Counted from the stretch's first letter, positions 36,189-45,331 are shown. The stretch is 64,000 nt of DNA from Desulfocarbo indianensis (GCA_001184205.1 LBMP01000004.1:385755-449754); one strand, 5' to 3'. Numbers and translations: made by a program. The notes: generated by a model from the sequence alone, not told the origin.

Positions 36189-37466
36189 TCAGCAGCAGCC
36201 CAAGCCGCCGCCTTGCCCCATTTTCTCGGCGCAGCAGGCCCGGTTCTTGCGGACCCGCATGGCCGAGAGATCGTCGCCGGCATAGATCGCCTTGAGCGCT
36301 TCTTCAATGAAGCCGTTCACCTCCAACGGCTCCACGCCATAGCTGGCCAGCACCGCCCTGGGGGTCTCGCCTATGCCGCTGGCCAGCACGTTGCGGCAGT
36401 CCGCCAAAAGCTCGGCCAACTGCCGCCAGCGGAGTTCGCCGGTGCCGGCGGGCGGGGCGGGCCGCACGTCGATCAGCCCATAGCCATCGCCCTCGGGGCC
36501 CCAAATCTGGAATTCCCCGGCCTGGCCCAGGTGCAGGTTCACCAGGGAGCCCTCCCGGCTGGCCACGGCCACGTAAGGCCTGGTTGCGCTCTTGGTATCG
36601 CGCAGCCCGGCGCAGGAGGAAAGGCAGCCGGCCATTTCGCCGGAACGGTCTTCCCCCAAAAGCCCCACCGCGTCCGCCCGGCAGCGGGTGCAGTGGGTCA
36701 TCTGCTCGATGAACTGGCTGCACTCCTGGCGAAGCTCCTGCATCAGGGCGCGGCTGGGCTCGCCCAGGCTTTCAAAGGGAGTGTTGGCCGTGGGGTGCAT
36801 GGGGATGAGGTTCATGAGGTCCGCGCCCAGAGCCACGCTCCAGCGGGCCACTTCCCCCACGTGGCGGTCGTTCACGCCCGGAACCACGATGGTGTTTATT
36901 TTAACGGTGATGCCCCGCTCCTTGAGGCCGGCCACCGCCTCGGTCTGCCGTTCCAAGAGCAGCTTGGCCCCTTCCTCGCCGCGATAGGCTATCTTGCCTT
37001 CCCGCACCCAGGAATAGATGCGGGCTCCGATGGCCGGGTCCACCGCGTTCACCGTGATGGTCATGTGGGTGACGCCGACCCCGGCCAATTCAGGCAAGTA
37101 GGCCGGCACCGCCAGGCCGTTGGAGGAGAGGCAGAGCAGCATGCCGGGAAAGCGCTCCTTGATGAGTTGCAAGGTGGCCAGGGTGTTGCCGGGGTTGGCC
37201 ATGGGATCCCCCGGCCCGGCGATGCCGGCCACCCTGATGCGGGGCTCGGCATTCAAGACCCGCTCCATATAGACCTGGGCCTGCGACGGAGTGAGCACCG
37301 CGCTGGCCACTCCGGGACGCGACTCGTTCACGCAGGAGTATTTGCGGTCGCAATAGTTGCATTTTATGTTGCAGGCCGGAGCCACCGGCAGGTGCACCCG
37401 GCCGTGGCTGCCCTTGGCCGCCCGGTTGAAACACGGATGGATTTCGCTGATAGATGTACCCGCCAT
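36189..37466 (-). CDS. nifB: NifB, FeMo-co precursor synthase with NifX-like domain
   Basis: A 425-residue radical SAM enzyme that fuses two [4Fe-4S] clusters into the 8Fe NifB-co precursor, adding carbide from SAM and a sulfide. The SAM-cluster cysteines are C32, C36 and C39 in ACNIKCNYC, preceded by PCFNRAAKGSHGRVHLPVAP; GPGDP lies near residue 85, and the pair HCTRC near residue 260 is a further Fe-S ligand site. Residues about 295-400 form a NifX/NafY-like domain (HLGQAGEFQIWG), the common fused form. It ends in GGGLGCC. Last gene of the nif operon, 10 bases after nifN. Confidence 0.95.
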   Translation of the reverse strand: MAGTSISEIHPCFNRAAKGSHGRVHLPVAPACNIKCNYCDRKYSCVNESRPGVASAVLTPSQAQVYMERVLNAEPRIRVAGIAGPGDPMANPGNTLATLQLIKERFPGMLLCLSSNGLAVPAYLPELAGVGVTHMTITVNAVDPAIGARIYSWVREGKIAYRGEEGAKLLLERQTEAVAGLKERGITVKINTIVVPGVNDRHVGEVARWSVALGADLMNLIPMHPTANTPFESLGEPSRALMQELRQECSQFIEQMTHCTRCRADAVGLLGEDRSGEMAGCLSSCAGLRDTKSATRPYVAVASREGSLVNLHLGQAGEFQIWGPEGDGYGLIDVRPAPPAGTGELRWRQLAELLADCRNVLASGIGETPRAVLASYGVEPLEVNGFIEEALKAIYAGDDLSAMRVRKNRACCAEKMGQGGGLGCC

Positions 37467-37476
37467 GATGCTTCCC

Positions 37477-38853
37477 CTATATGTATCCGTAGCCCACGGA
37501 TGAATCGTTCTGTTTCTTGCTGATGAGCGCGTTGACCAGACGGTCGAAAAGCTCTTGCGCGCCGAGATAGCCCAGGTGATGCAGGCGCGGGCCGCCGAAG
37601 CGGTCGTGGATGGGGAAGCCCACCCGCACCAGGGGGGCGTCCAGTTCCCGCGACAGCCGGTAGCCCTTGGAGTTGCCCACCATGAGGTCCGGTTGCATTT
37701 CCCCGGCCAGTTGGGCGATGGCGTAGAAGTCCACGCCCGCCAGGGCGGTCACCGGCTCCCGCACCAGGCCCTCGGTGACCTGCTCGATGCGCTCCGCAAA
37801 GCCCGGCGTGTTGCCGCCGCTGGCGCACAAGACCGGCTGCACCCCGATTTCGGCCAGGAAAGAGGCCAGGCCGATCACCAAATCCTGCTCGCCATAGACC
37901 ACGGCGCGTTTGCTCGCCAGGTATTTGTGGCCGTCGGCCATGGCGTCCAGGAGGCGTCCCCGCTCCAGGCTGTGCCGCTCCGGGGTGTCTCGCTGGCTGA
38001 TCTCCTCTAAAGCGGAGAAAAGGGCGTCGCTCTGGCGGAGGCCGATGGGCATACCCAGGCCATGCAGAAACACGCCGCAGCGGTCGTGCAAGTCCTGTCC
38101 CGCCCGCTGGGAATCGGGTGTCCAGCCAAAGGCCAGGCTGGCCGAGGCCCCGCCCATTTTCCTGATGACGGAGAGGGGAAGGCCGCCCTGGGGCAGTATC
38201 TGGTATTCCGAGCTGGCCGGCGCGTCCAGGGTGCGGGCATAATCCGGCAGCACCGCGGCCGCGATGCCGAAGCCGGACGCGATCTCGCGCAGGTGGCGGA
38301 TATCCGCCGGGGTGACCAGGCCGGGGAAGATGTTAACCCCGCCGTGACGGGCCACCGGCTCGGTCATCTGCTTCACGGTGGCGGCCACCGCCGCGTGAAA
38401 GCCTTCCATGTGGGTGGCCGCGTAAGACGGGGTGGCGGCGTGGATCAGGGTGGGCATCTCGCCCCGTGAGCCCTCCAGGCAAGCCTCTGCCATGAATTCC
38501 TTGATGATGGCCGGCACGTTGTCGCCGATGGTTTCCGTGAGGCAGGTGGTGGCTATGCCCACCGCTTTGGCCTGGTATTTGTTGATCACGTTGACCAGGC
38601 CCAGCTTTAAATTTGGGCCGCCCCCGAAGACCGCTTCCTTTTCGCCCAGGGAGCTGGAGGCGATATCCAGGGGCTCCCGGAAATGGCTGATTAGGTAGCG
38701 CCGCATGTAGGTGGCGCAGCCTTGGGAGCCGTGTAAAAAGGGCACGCAGCCTTCTATGCCCTTGAAGGCGATGCAGGCGCCCAGGGGCATGCAGGCCTTG
38801 CAGGCGTTGGTGCTGGAGACGTAATCGCGCTTTTCCGCCAGATTGGTTTTCAT
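37477..38853 (-). CDS. nifN: NifN, FeMo-co scaffold subunit
   Basis: 458 residues, homologous to NifK. With NifE it forms the scaffold on which NifB-co matures to FeMo-co. The cysteine-rich N terminus (ACKACMPLGACIAFKGIEGC, then FLHGSQGCATYMRR) corresponds to the P-cluster side of NifK, and TTCLTETIGDN matches NifK's TTCLSETIGDD. ATG at 38853 overlaps the nifE stop by 4 bases (ATGA), indicating coupled synthesis; longer in-frame starts inside nifE are rejected. Confidence 0.93.
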   Translation of the reverse strand: MKTNLAEKRDYVSSTNACKACMPLGACIAFKGIEGCVPFLHGSQGCATYMRRYLISHFREPLDIASSSLGEKEAVFGGGPNLKLGLVNVINKYQAKAVGIATTCLTETIGDNVPAIIKEFMAEACLEGSRGEMPTLIHAATPSYAATHMEGFHAAVAATVKQMTEPVARHGGVNIFPGLVTPADIRHLREIASGFGIAAAVLPDYARTLDAPASSEYQILPQGGLPLSVIRKMGGASASLAFGWTPDSQRAGQDLHDRCGVFLHGLGMPIGLRQSDALFSALEEISQRDTPERHSLERGRLLDAMADGHKYLASKRAVVYGEQDLVIGLASFLAEIGVQPVLCASGGNTPGFAERIEQVTEGLVREPVTALAGVDFYAIAQLAGEMQPDLMVGNSKGYRLSRELDAPLVRVGFPIHDRFGGPRLHHLGYLGAQELFDRLVNALISKKQNDSSVGYGYI

Positions 38854-40217
38854 GCCGCCACCTTCAGGGCCGGCCTGGCCTTGCGGGGCATGAAGCGCCA
38901 CACCGGGCTCATGGCCGTGGCGTGGATCTCTTCGGCGAAATTCAGCATGCCCACAAAGCCCTCCAGGGCCAGCTTGCGTTCATGGTTGTGGTCGCAGAAG
39001 CCGATGCCCAGCTTGTAGGCGATGGGCCTTTCCTTCACGCCACCCACGAAGACGTCCACGTCTTTTTCAATCAGGTATTTCATCAGCTCCAAGGGGTTGG
39101 CGTCATCCACGATCACCGTGCCCGGCTCGCAGATGGAGGCCAGCTCCTGGTAATCCTCCTGGGTGCCGGTCTGGGAGCCGGCCAGCATCACCTTCATGCC
39201 CAGGAGCCGGAAGGATTTGATGAGGCTGAAGGCCTTGAAGGCCCCGCCCACGTAGAGGGCGGCCCGTTTGCCCTGCAAATCCTTGCGCAGCTCCATGAGG
39301 CGGGGATAGATGTCGGCCACCTCCCGGCGGACCAGCTCCTTGGCGCGCTCCATGGCCTCCTGGCTCTTGAAGAATTCGGCCACGTCGTAGAGGGCCTGGG
39401 CCATGTCGTCCACGCCAAGGTAGCTCACCCGCATGAAGGGGGTGCCGTAGGCTTCCTGCATCATCTTGGCCAGCTCCATGGTGGAGCCGGAGCATTGCAC
39501 CAGGTTCAAGGCCGCGCCGTGGGCCCTGCGCAGATCCGCCACCCGGCCGTCGCCGGTTACGTTGGCCACCACGCTGACGCCCATGCGCTCCAGGTACTCG
39601 CGGATGATCCATATCTCGCCGGCCAGGTTGAAATCGCCCAGCAGGTTCACCGACATGGGGGGGGTGCCGTCGGTGTCGCCGGTGCCCACCAGGGTGAACA
39701 GGGCCTTGCAGGCCGCGTAGTAGCCGGCCCTTTTGCTGCCTTTGAACCCCTCGCTCATGACGGGGATAACCGGAATGCCGTGCTTCTCCTCCGCCTTTCG
39801 GCAGGCCGCCTCCAGGTCGTCTCCGATCAGGCCCACCATGCAGGTGGAATAGACAAAGGCCGCCTGGGGCCGGTGCCGGGGAATCAGCTCGTCAAGGGCG
39901 CGGGCCAGCTTTCTTTCCCCGCCGAAGATCACGTCGGTTTCGCCCAGATCAGTGCAAAAGGAATAGCGGTGCAGCTCCGGCCCCGAGGACAAGGCGCCCC
40001 GGATATCCCAGGTGTAGGAAGCGCAGCCGATGGGGCCGTGGACCAGGTGCAGGGCGTCGGCGATGGGATACAGCACCACCCGCGAGCCGCAGAAGGTGCA
40101 GGCCCGCTGGCTGACCGCGCCGGCCAGGCTCTGTTTGTCGCAACTGATCCGGAAGGGCTCGTCGCCGACCTTCTCGAATATCTGGTCCTTGCGTTCCTCG
40201 AAGATTGCGTGGCTCAT
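38850..40217 (-). CDS. nifE: NifE, FeMo-co scaffold subunit
   Basis: 455 residues, homologous to NifD. Forms the NifEN scaffold for cofactor maturation, including molybdenum and homocitrate insertion. Conserved stretches: QRACTFCGSRVVLYPIADALHLVHGPIGCASYTWD, split by the expected spacing of the three Fe-S cysteines, STCMVGLIGDDLEA and LVQCSGSTMELAKMM; the late segment KERPIAYKLGIGFCDHNHER replaces the catalytic cofactor region of NifD. It follows a GNAT gene by 10 bases in the nif operon. Confidence 0.93.
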   Translation of the reverse strand: MSHAIFEERKDQIFEKVGDEPFRISCDKQSLAGAVSQRACTFCGSRVVLYPIADALHLVHGPIGCASYTWDIRGALSSGPELHRYSFCTDLGETDVIFGGERKLARALDELIPRHRPQAAFVYSTCMVGLIGDDLEAACRKAEEKHGIPVIPVMSEGFKGSKRAGYYAACKALFTLVGTGDTDGTPPMSVNLLGDFNLAGEIWIIREYLERMGVSVVANVTGDGRVADLRRAHGAALNLVQCSGSTMELAKMMQEAYGTPFMRVSYLGVDDMAQALYDVAEFFKSQEAMERAKELVRREVADIYPRLMELRKDLQGKRAALYVGGAFKAFSLIKSFRLLGMKVMLAGSQTGTQEDYQELASICEPGTVIVDDANPLELMKYLIEKDVDVFVGGVKERPIAYKLGIGFCDHNHERKLALEGFVGMLNFAEEIHATAMSPVWRFMPRKARPALKVAA

Positions 40218-40227
40218 GGTCGCTCCT

Positions 40228-40686
40228 TTAAATCCCCCTCATTCGCAAACAGATCAACTGGGTTTTCTCCCAGCCCAGCCTCGCGTAGAACCGAAAGGCC
40301 GGCTGGTTGTCCCGGTCGGCCAGGAGCTGAAGCCGGGTGGCGCCTTGCTCGCGGGCCCAGGCCGCCAGCGCCTCCAAGAGCATCCTGCCCACTCCCTTGC
40401 CGCGCCAGGAGGATTCCACCACCACGTCCTCCACCCAGGCCGATGGGCCGCCCTCGGCGGTGGAGACGACCAGTTGGCCCGAGCACATTCCGATCACCCG
40501 GCCCTGCGCCTCGGCGGCCAGCAGGCGGGCCTGGCCGCGGCCCAGTAATGTCTCCAGCCCGCGGATTTGCCTGGCGTCGTCTCCGGCGAAATCCTTTTCC
40601 AGGGAGAACAGGTCTTGCAGCAGCGTCGCCAGGGCCGGCACGTCCCCCGGTCCGGCGTCGCGCACTGTCACTTGCGTATCATGCAT
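40228..40686 (-). CDS. GNAT-family N-acetyltransferase within the nif operon
   Basis: A 152-residue GNAT protein. The acetyl-CoA-binding motif A reads SSWRGKGVGRMLLEALAAWA (Q/R-x-x-G-x-G/A type), preceded by the strand AWVEDVVVES; the C-terminal motif NQPAFRFYARLGWEKTQL is typical. It could acetylate a small molecule or a protein N terminus. It sits 18 bases after the ferredoxin gene and 10 bases before nifE, so it is cotranscribed with nif genes, but no nitrogen-fixation role is known to me. Confidence 0.85.
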   Translation of the reverse strand: MHDTQVTVRDAGPGDVPALATLLQDLFSLEKDFAGDDARQIRGLETLLGRGQARLLAAEAQGRVIGMCSGQLVVSTAEGGPSAWVEDVVVESSWRGKGVGRMLLEALAAWAREQGATRLQLLADRDNQPAFRFYARLGWEKTQLICLRMRGI

Positions 40687-40704
40687 GGCGGCCCTGCCCG
40701 TCCC

Positions 40705-41007
40705 TCAAACGATCAGGTATTCCTGGGCCGGTTCGCCCGCCTCCAGGCCGTCCAGGATGGCGTCGATGGCCTCTTCGCTGTCCACCCCCTTGAACCACCA
40801 GTTGTGGGGCTGGATCACCATGGCCGGACCGTTTTCGCACTGCTTCAAACAGCCGGTGGCGGTGACCTGACAGTCCAGGCCGCGGTCCAGTATTTCCTCC
40901 TCCAGGTACTGCAAGAACCCGTTGGTCTTTTTGTGGCAAATGCCTTTGGGATCGCCGTTTACACGGAAACTTTGGCAAACTAGAATCTGACTGGCGGGGA
41001 TGCCCAT
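40705..41007 (-). CDS. Thioredoxin-like [2Fe-2S] ferredoxin
   Basis: 100 residues with the pattern of thioredoxin-fold [2Fe-2S] ferredoxins: Cys11 and Cys24 (VCQSFRVNGDPKGIC) and Cys53 and Cys57 (ATGCLKQCENGP). This is the Clostridium pasteurianum 2Fe ferredoxin type, a family reported to interact with the nitrogenase MoFe protein and often encoded in nif clusters. It could donate electrons or act in protection or cofactor assembly. ATG at 41007; located between the NifB-like paralogue and the GNAT gene. Confidence 0.88.
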   Translation of the reverse strand: MGIPASQILVCQSFRVNGDPKGICHKKTNGFLQYLEEEILDRGLDCQVTATGCLKQCENGPAMVIQPHNWWFKGVDSEEAIDAILDGLEAGEPAQEYLIV

Positions 41008-41056
41008 TTTTTCAACTCCGGATAAATGATTGAACGCCTAGTGCCAGCGCGGCCGG

Positions 41057-42217
41057 TTATTTCTTGCCGCCCTTTTTCTTGCCGCCGTATAGCAAATCCA
41101 CCAGCCCCTCCAGGTTGCCCTCCTGGGTAACCACGGGAAGGCCTTTTTCGCTGAGTATCCGCTGGGGCGCCTCGCCGGCGGCGGCGGCCAGGACGGCGAA
41201 GCAATCGCTCAGGATCAGGGAGGTCTCCTGCCAGCGGGCGTCGCCGCCGCCCGGCTCCGGGGCCGGCCTGGTCGCCAAGAGCAGCACCGGCCCGTCCTGG
41301 GGCCCGAAGATCAGGAAGCGTTCGGCCTGTCCCAAATGCAGGTCCACGTCGAAGCCATTGGAGCTGCACACGGCCAGGTAGGGCCGTTTCTCGCTGGGCT
41401 TGGGCAGGCCAACCGTGGCGAAGGCCGCTTCGTTGAATTCCAATTCTTCCATGTCCTGGCAGGCGGCCAGGTCGATGAACACGGCGGGCAGATATTGACT
41501 GGCCTGGCGGGCCAGGTAGGCCAGCTCCGTGGGATCGGCCTCCTCGGCCGGCCGCGGACAGTCTTCGCCCGAGGCCAGGAAGGGGAACACCTTCATCTCG
41601 CTGACGCCCAAAGCCGCCGCCTTGCTGGCGATCTCGGTGACATGGCCAGAGTTGATGCCCGCATAGACCGTGGTTTTCACCTGCACCGGAATTTTTTTCT
41701 CCACCAGGGCGGTGATGGAGGCGGACTGCTCTTCCATCAGCAAGCGGGCCGCCTCGGCCAGGGCCAGGTTCCTGGTGCCGGGCCTGATCCAGGCGTAGAT
41801 CTTCTGGGCGATCTCCGGCTCCACCGCGTCCATCAGGATGGAGACGTGGGCCAGACCGTACTTGGCGAGAGGGTCGGCTAACTTGGCGGCCCCGCAACCC
41901 AAGGTGGTGAGACAGAGGGAGATGTCGGGGTGCCTCTCACGCATCAGGTGCAAGGTCTGTATGGTCAGCTCCGGCGTGGCCAAGGGATCGCCGGGGCCGC
42001 TCAAGTTAGCCACCTTTATGTTTTCGCCTTGATCGTGCAGATAATCTATCCAGTTCAGGGCCTGCTCCGGCGTCAGGGCTCGCGGCAAGGGTTTTTCCGG
42101 GCTGAACCTGATCCGGGCCTGCGCCTTGGGGGCGATCGGCAAGTGCACTCTGCCGGAGGCCCGCCGGTTGCCCGCGCAATAGTGTTTTGCGGATTTGTGA
42201 CCAATCGTTTCGCTCAC
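41057..42217 (-). CDS. NifB paralogue lacking radical SAM cysteines
   Basis: A 386-residue protein that aligns with the nearby NifB from residue 21 (SGRVHLPIAP at 21-30 versus HGRVHLPVAP), but the three SAM-cluster cysteines C32, C36 and C39 of NifB are Ala32, Ile36 and Ser39 here. About ten residues after them are deleted, and NifB's HCTRC pair is also gone. The barrel (LSGPGDPLATPE, VQVKTTVYAGINSGHV) and the C-terminal NifX-like domain (DVDLHLGQAERFLIFG) remain. It ends in a Lys/Gly tail. GTG start. It cannot do radical SAM chemistry in the usual way; a NifB-co or FeMo-co carrier or scaffold role is inferred. Confidence 0.88.
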   Translation of the reverse strand: MSETIGHKSAKHYCAGNRRASGRVHLPIAPKAQARIRFSPEKPLPRALTPEQALNWIDYLHDQGENIKVANLSGPGDPLATPELTIQTLHLMRERHPDISLCLTTLGCGAAKLADPLAKYGLAHVSILMDAVEPEIAQKIYAWIRPGTRNLALAEAARLLMEEQSASITALVEKKIPVQVKTTVYAGINSGHVTEIASKAAALGVSEMKVFPFLASGEDCPRPAEEADPTELAYLARQASQYLPAVFIDLAACQDMEELEFNEAAFATVGLPKPSEKRPYLAVCSSNGFDVDLHLGQAERFLIFGPQDGPVLLLATRPAPEPGGGDARWQETSLILSDCFAVLAAAAGEAPQRILSEKGLPVVTQEGNLEGLVDLLYGGKKKGGKK

Positions 42218-42259
42218 GGCCGCACCTGCCTTGCTCGTTGGGGTTAAAAGGCTTTCGCC

Positions 42260-43639
42260 TTACATCACCAATTCAAAAGCCTGCTCAGTGTCATCCCGGT
42301 CCTTGCGGTCCAGGATGGCGGTCAATATCTTTTCCAAAAGCCGCAGGCCGCCCTTGTAGCCCACGGTGGGGAAGTACTGATGGCCCACCCGGTCCAGGAT
42401 GGGGAAGCCCCAGCGCACCAGGGGAATGTCCTCGTCCCGGGAGATGTACTTGAGATAGGAGTTGCCTATCAGCAAATCCACCGGCTGCTGCTTTATCCAT
42501 TGGTGCAGCAGGAACATGTCCGCGTTGCGGTCCGACTTCACGTTGACCTGGCAGGGCAAATCCGCGGTGAGTTCCTTGATCCTTCCCACAAAGGCCTTGC
42601 CCGGCGTGCCGGAGACTATGTGGATGGGCCACATGTCGATGGATACCAGGAACTCGGTCAGGGCGATGAGCTGGTCCGGGTCTCCGGCCAGGGCCACCGT
42701 CTTGTGGTAGAAGTACTGGTGCATGTCGCTGATCATGTCCACCAGCTGGCCCCGCTCGTGGGTCACCTCCTCGGGCACGCTGACCCCGGCGATGATGCGC
42801 AGGGCGTCCACGAAACGGTCCGTGGCCTTCAGGCCGATGGGGATGTCCAGCACCCGGCAGGGCACCTTGTTGTTGGTGTCCAGATAGCGGGCCGCGTCCG
42901 CGCTGCACCATTCGCCCAGGGCCAGGGTGCCGATGGAATCGCCCGCGGACTTGAGCTGCTCGATGGTCACCCCGCCTTCGGGAAACATCTTGAATTCGCC
43001 GGACAGGGGGCCGTTCAAGATGCCCGAGGTATCCGGGAACAGGATGATGCCCACCCCGATGAGCCCGGCCAGCCGCTTGATCTCCTCCATGTCGGCCGGC
43101 TCCACCCAGCCGGGGATCACGTTGACCTTGCCGTTTTTGTGCCCCCCGCTTTCGGCCATCCTGGCCATTCCCTTTACCATGTTGGAAAACCCGGTCACGT
43201 GCGAGCCGACGTAGCTGGGGGTGTTGGCGTAGATGACATGCTTGCCCGCCGGAATCTTGCCGTCCTTGCCCGCCTTGTCGATGATCTGCGGCAGGTCGTC
43301 GCCGATGGTTTCCGACAGACAGGTGGTGTGCACCGCCACCACTTCCGGCTCATAGACGGTGAACATGTTGTCGATGGCCTGCAGCAGGTTGGCCTGCCCG
43401 CCGAACACGCTGGCGCCCTCGGTGAAGGAACTGGTGCCCGCGCTGATGGGCTCCTTGTAATGCCGGGTGAGCGCGCTGCGGTGGTAGGCGCAGCAGCCCT
43501 GGGAGCCGTGGCTGTGCGGCAGACAGCCATGCACCCCCAGGGCGGCGTACATGGCGCCTATGGGTTGGCAGGTCTTGGCCGGGTTTATGGTCAAGGCCCG
43601 CCGCTCGTTGATCTCTTTTGGCGTGTGTCTAAGCAGCAT
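42260..43639 (-). CDS. nifK: Nitrogenase MoFe protein beta subunit
   Basis: 459 residues, the short clostridial-type NifK without the roughly 50-residue N-terminal extension of Azotobacter NifK. P-cluster cysteines are Cys24 (KTCQPIGAM), Cys49 (HGSQGC) and Cys107 (TTCLSETIGDD). Forms the alpha2-beta2 MoFe protein with NifD and holds the P-cluster at the interface. ATG at 43639 has GAGGAAAC upstream; 25 bases separate it from nifD. Confidence 0.96.
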   Translation of the reverse strand: MLLRHTPKEINERRALTINPAKTCQPIGAMYAALGVHGCLPHSHGSQGCCAYHRSALTRHYKEPISAGTSSFTEGASVFGGQANLLQAIDNMFTVYEPEVVAVHTTCLSETIGDDLPQIIDKAGKDGKIPAGKHVIYANTPSYVGSHVTGFSNMVKGMARMAESGGHKNGKVNVIPGWVEPADMEEIKRLAGLIGVGIILFPDTSGILNGPLSGEFKMFPEGGVTIEQLKSAGDSIGTLALGEWCSADAARYLDTNNKVPCRVLDIPIGLKATDRFVDALRIIAGVSVPEEVTHERGQLVDMISDMHQYFYHKTVALAGDPDQLIALTEFLVSIDMWPIHIVSGTPGKAFVGRIKELTADLPCQVNVKSDRNADMFLLHQWIKQQPVDLLIGNSYLKYISRDEDIPLVRWGFPILDRVGHQYFPTVGYKGGLRLLEKILTAILDRKDRDDTEQAFELVM

Positions 43640-43664
43640 GTTTCGTTTCCTCGTATAGCGGAGA

Positions 43665-45305
43665 TTATTCCCAGACGTAGGTGGCCGAAAGTTCGGGGTT
43701 CTCCTGCCAGGGGGCCTTCATGTATCCCCAGACCCTGCTGTTAACCAGACGGTCTATCTCGTGGTAGAAGTTGACGGCCCCCCGGAAACCGGCGTAGGGC
43801 CCGCCGGAATCGTAGCTGTGCAGCTGCTTCATGGGGATGCCCAGCTTCTGGATGGAGAACTTTTCCTTGATGCCCGCGCAGAAGATATCCGGCTTGAGCA
43901 TCTCCACCATCTTCTCCGCCTCGTACTGGTTCAGGTCGTCGATGACCATGGCCCCCGGATTCATGTCCGGGATCATGCCGTCATATTCCTTGAACTTGAG
44001 CCCCGCCTCGGTGAGCTCCGTCATCTCGGCCTCGCTCTTGCGCGGATTGTGGCGGCTTTCGTCGGGGTGCACCTCGATCTCCTCGATGTTGCGCGAGTCC
44101 GCGTCCACCTGCAGGTTGGGCAGCACGTGGCGGCCCTCGTAGTCGTCGCGGTGGGCGAACTCGTAGCCGGCGCTGATGGTCTGCATGCCCAGTTCCTTGA
44201 ACAGCTCCTGGTAATGGTGGGCCCGGGAGCCGCCCACGAACAGCATGGCCGTCTTGCCTTCGGTGCGGGGGCGCACCTCCTCGGCCACCGCCTTCACCGG
44301 GGGCAGCTCCTCGGCGATGACCTCCTCCACCCGGTCGATGAGCTTCCGCTCGCCGAAATACTGGGCGATCTTGCGCAGCGACTTTGAAGTGGCCTCGGCC
44401 CCGATGAAGTTCACCTTGACCCAGGGGATGCCGAACTTTATCTCCAGCATGTCGGCCACGTAGTTGATGGAGCGGTGGCACATCACCGCGTTCAGGTCGG
44501 CGGTGTGGGCGCTGGCGAACTGGTCGTAGGAGGAGTTGCCGCTGAAGGTGGCGATGTTGGTGATGCCGCATTTTTTCAGGATGCGGTCGATCTCAAACCC
44601 GTCGCCGCCGATGTTGTACTCGCCCAGGAGGGATATCTTGTACTCGCCCGGCTTGGGCTCGTCGTTCTGGCCCACCAGGTGCCGGAACACCTGGTTGTTG
44701 GCGATGTGGTGGCCGGCCGACTGGGAAACGCCCTTGTAGCCTTCGCAGCTGAAGGCGAACACGTTGCAGTCGCCCAGCTTTCTCTTCATCTTGGCGGCCA
44801 CGGCGTGGATGTCGTCGCCGATGAGCCCCACCGGACAGGTGGCGAAAATCGCGATGCCCTTGGGGTGAAAAAGGTCATAGGCCTCCTGGATGGCCTGCTC
44901 CAGCTTTTTCTCGCCGCCGAAGATGATGTCCTTGTCCTGCATGTCGGTGCTGAAGCAATAGGTCATGTAGTTATGGGCGTCCGGGGCGGAGGCGTCGGTC
45001 TGGTTGCGGCGGGTGAGCCAGGAATAAAAGCCGCAGCCGATGGGGCCGTGAGTGATGTTCACGATGTCCCGGGTGGGCCCCATGATGACGCCCTTGCAGC
45101 CGGCGTAGGTGCAGCCCCGCATGGTGATGATGCCGGGGATGGTGCGCACGTTGGCGGTGATCTCCGGGGTATCGTTTTCCAGCGCCTCGTTGATCAAAAT
45201 CTGTTTGGCGCGCTTGCGGGCCACCTTGGGGGGATACTTCTTGAGTATTTCCTCCTTGAGGCGGGCCGGAGTGGGCCGCGCTAGCTTGCTATTTTTAGCG
45301 GGCAT
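43665..45305 (-). CDS. nifD: Nitrogenase MoFe protein alpha subunit
   Basis: 546 residues. P-cluster ligands are Cys65 (RGCTYAG), Cys91 (GPIGCG) and Cys157 (ATCPVGLIGDD). FeMo-co ligands are Cys276 (VMCHRSINY) and His496 (QLHSYDSGGPYAG), and the substrate-site Gln/His lie in SQSAGHH at 194-200. An insertion at about residues 385-450 (rich in Asp, Glu and His) is the hallmark of clostridial/cluster III Mo-nitrogenases. VnfD/AnfD are unlikely because no delta subunit gene is present and the sequence matches Mo-type motifs. ATG at 45305 has GGGAGA upstream; an open frame extending further into nifI2 is rejected. Confidence 0.96.
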   Translation of the reverse strand: MPAKNSKLARPTPARLKEEILKKYPPKVARKRAKQILINEALENDTPEITANVRTIPGIITMRGCTYAGCKGVIMGPTRDIVNITHGPIGCGFYSWLTRRNQTDASAPDAHNYMTYCFSTDMQDKDIIFGGEKKLEQAIQEAYDLFHPKGIAIFATCPVGLIGDDIHAVAAKMKRKLGDCNVFAFSCEGYKGVSQSAGHHIANNQVFRHLVGQNDEPKPGEYKISLLGEYNIGGDGFEIDRILKKCGITNIATFSGNSSYDQFASAHTADLNAVMCHRSINYVADMLEIKFGIPWVKVNFIGAEATSKSLRKIAQYFGERKLIDRVEEVIAEELPPVKAVAEEVRPRTEGKTAMLFVGGSRAHHYQELFKELGMQTISAGYEFAHRDDYEGRHVLPNLQVDADSRNIEEIEVHPDESRHNPRKSEAEMTELTEAGLKFKEYDGMIPDMNPGAMVIDDLNQYEAEKMVEMLKPDIFCAGIKEKFSIQKLGIPMKQLHSYDSGGPYAGFRGAVNFYHEIDRLVNSRVWGYMKAPWQENPELSATYVWE

Positions 45306-45331
45306 GATGCTCGTTCTCCCTTGGGGTGCGG

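Noticed and set aside
38922-40793. 623-codon open frame antisense to nifE and the GNAT gene
   Set aside because: Composition is typical of a shadow of GC-rich codons and it runs across two certain genes on the other strand.
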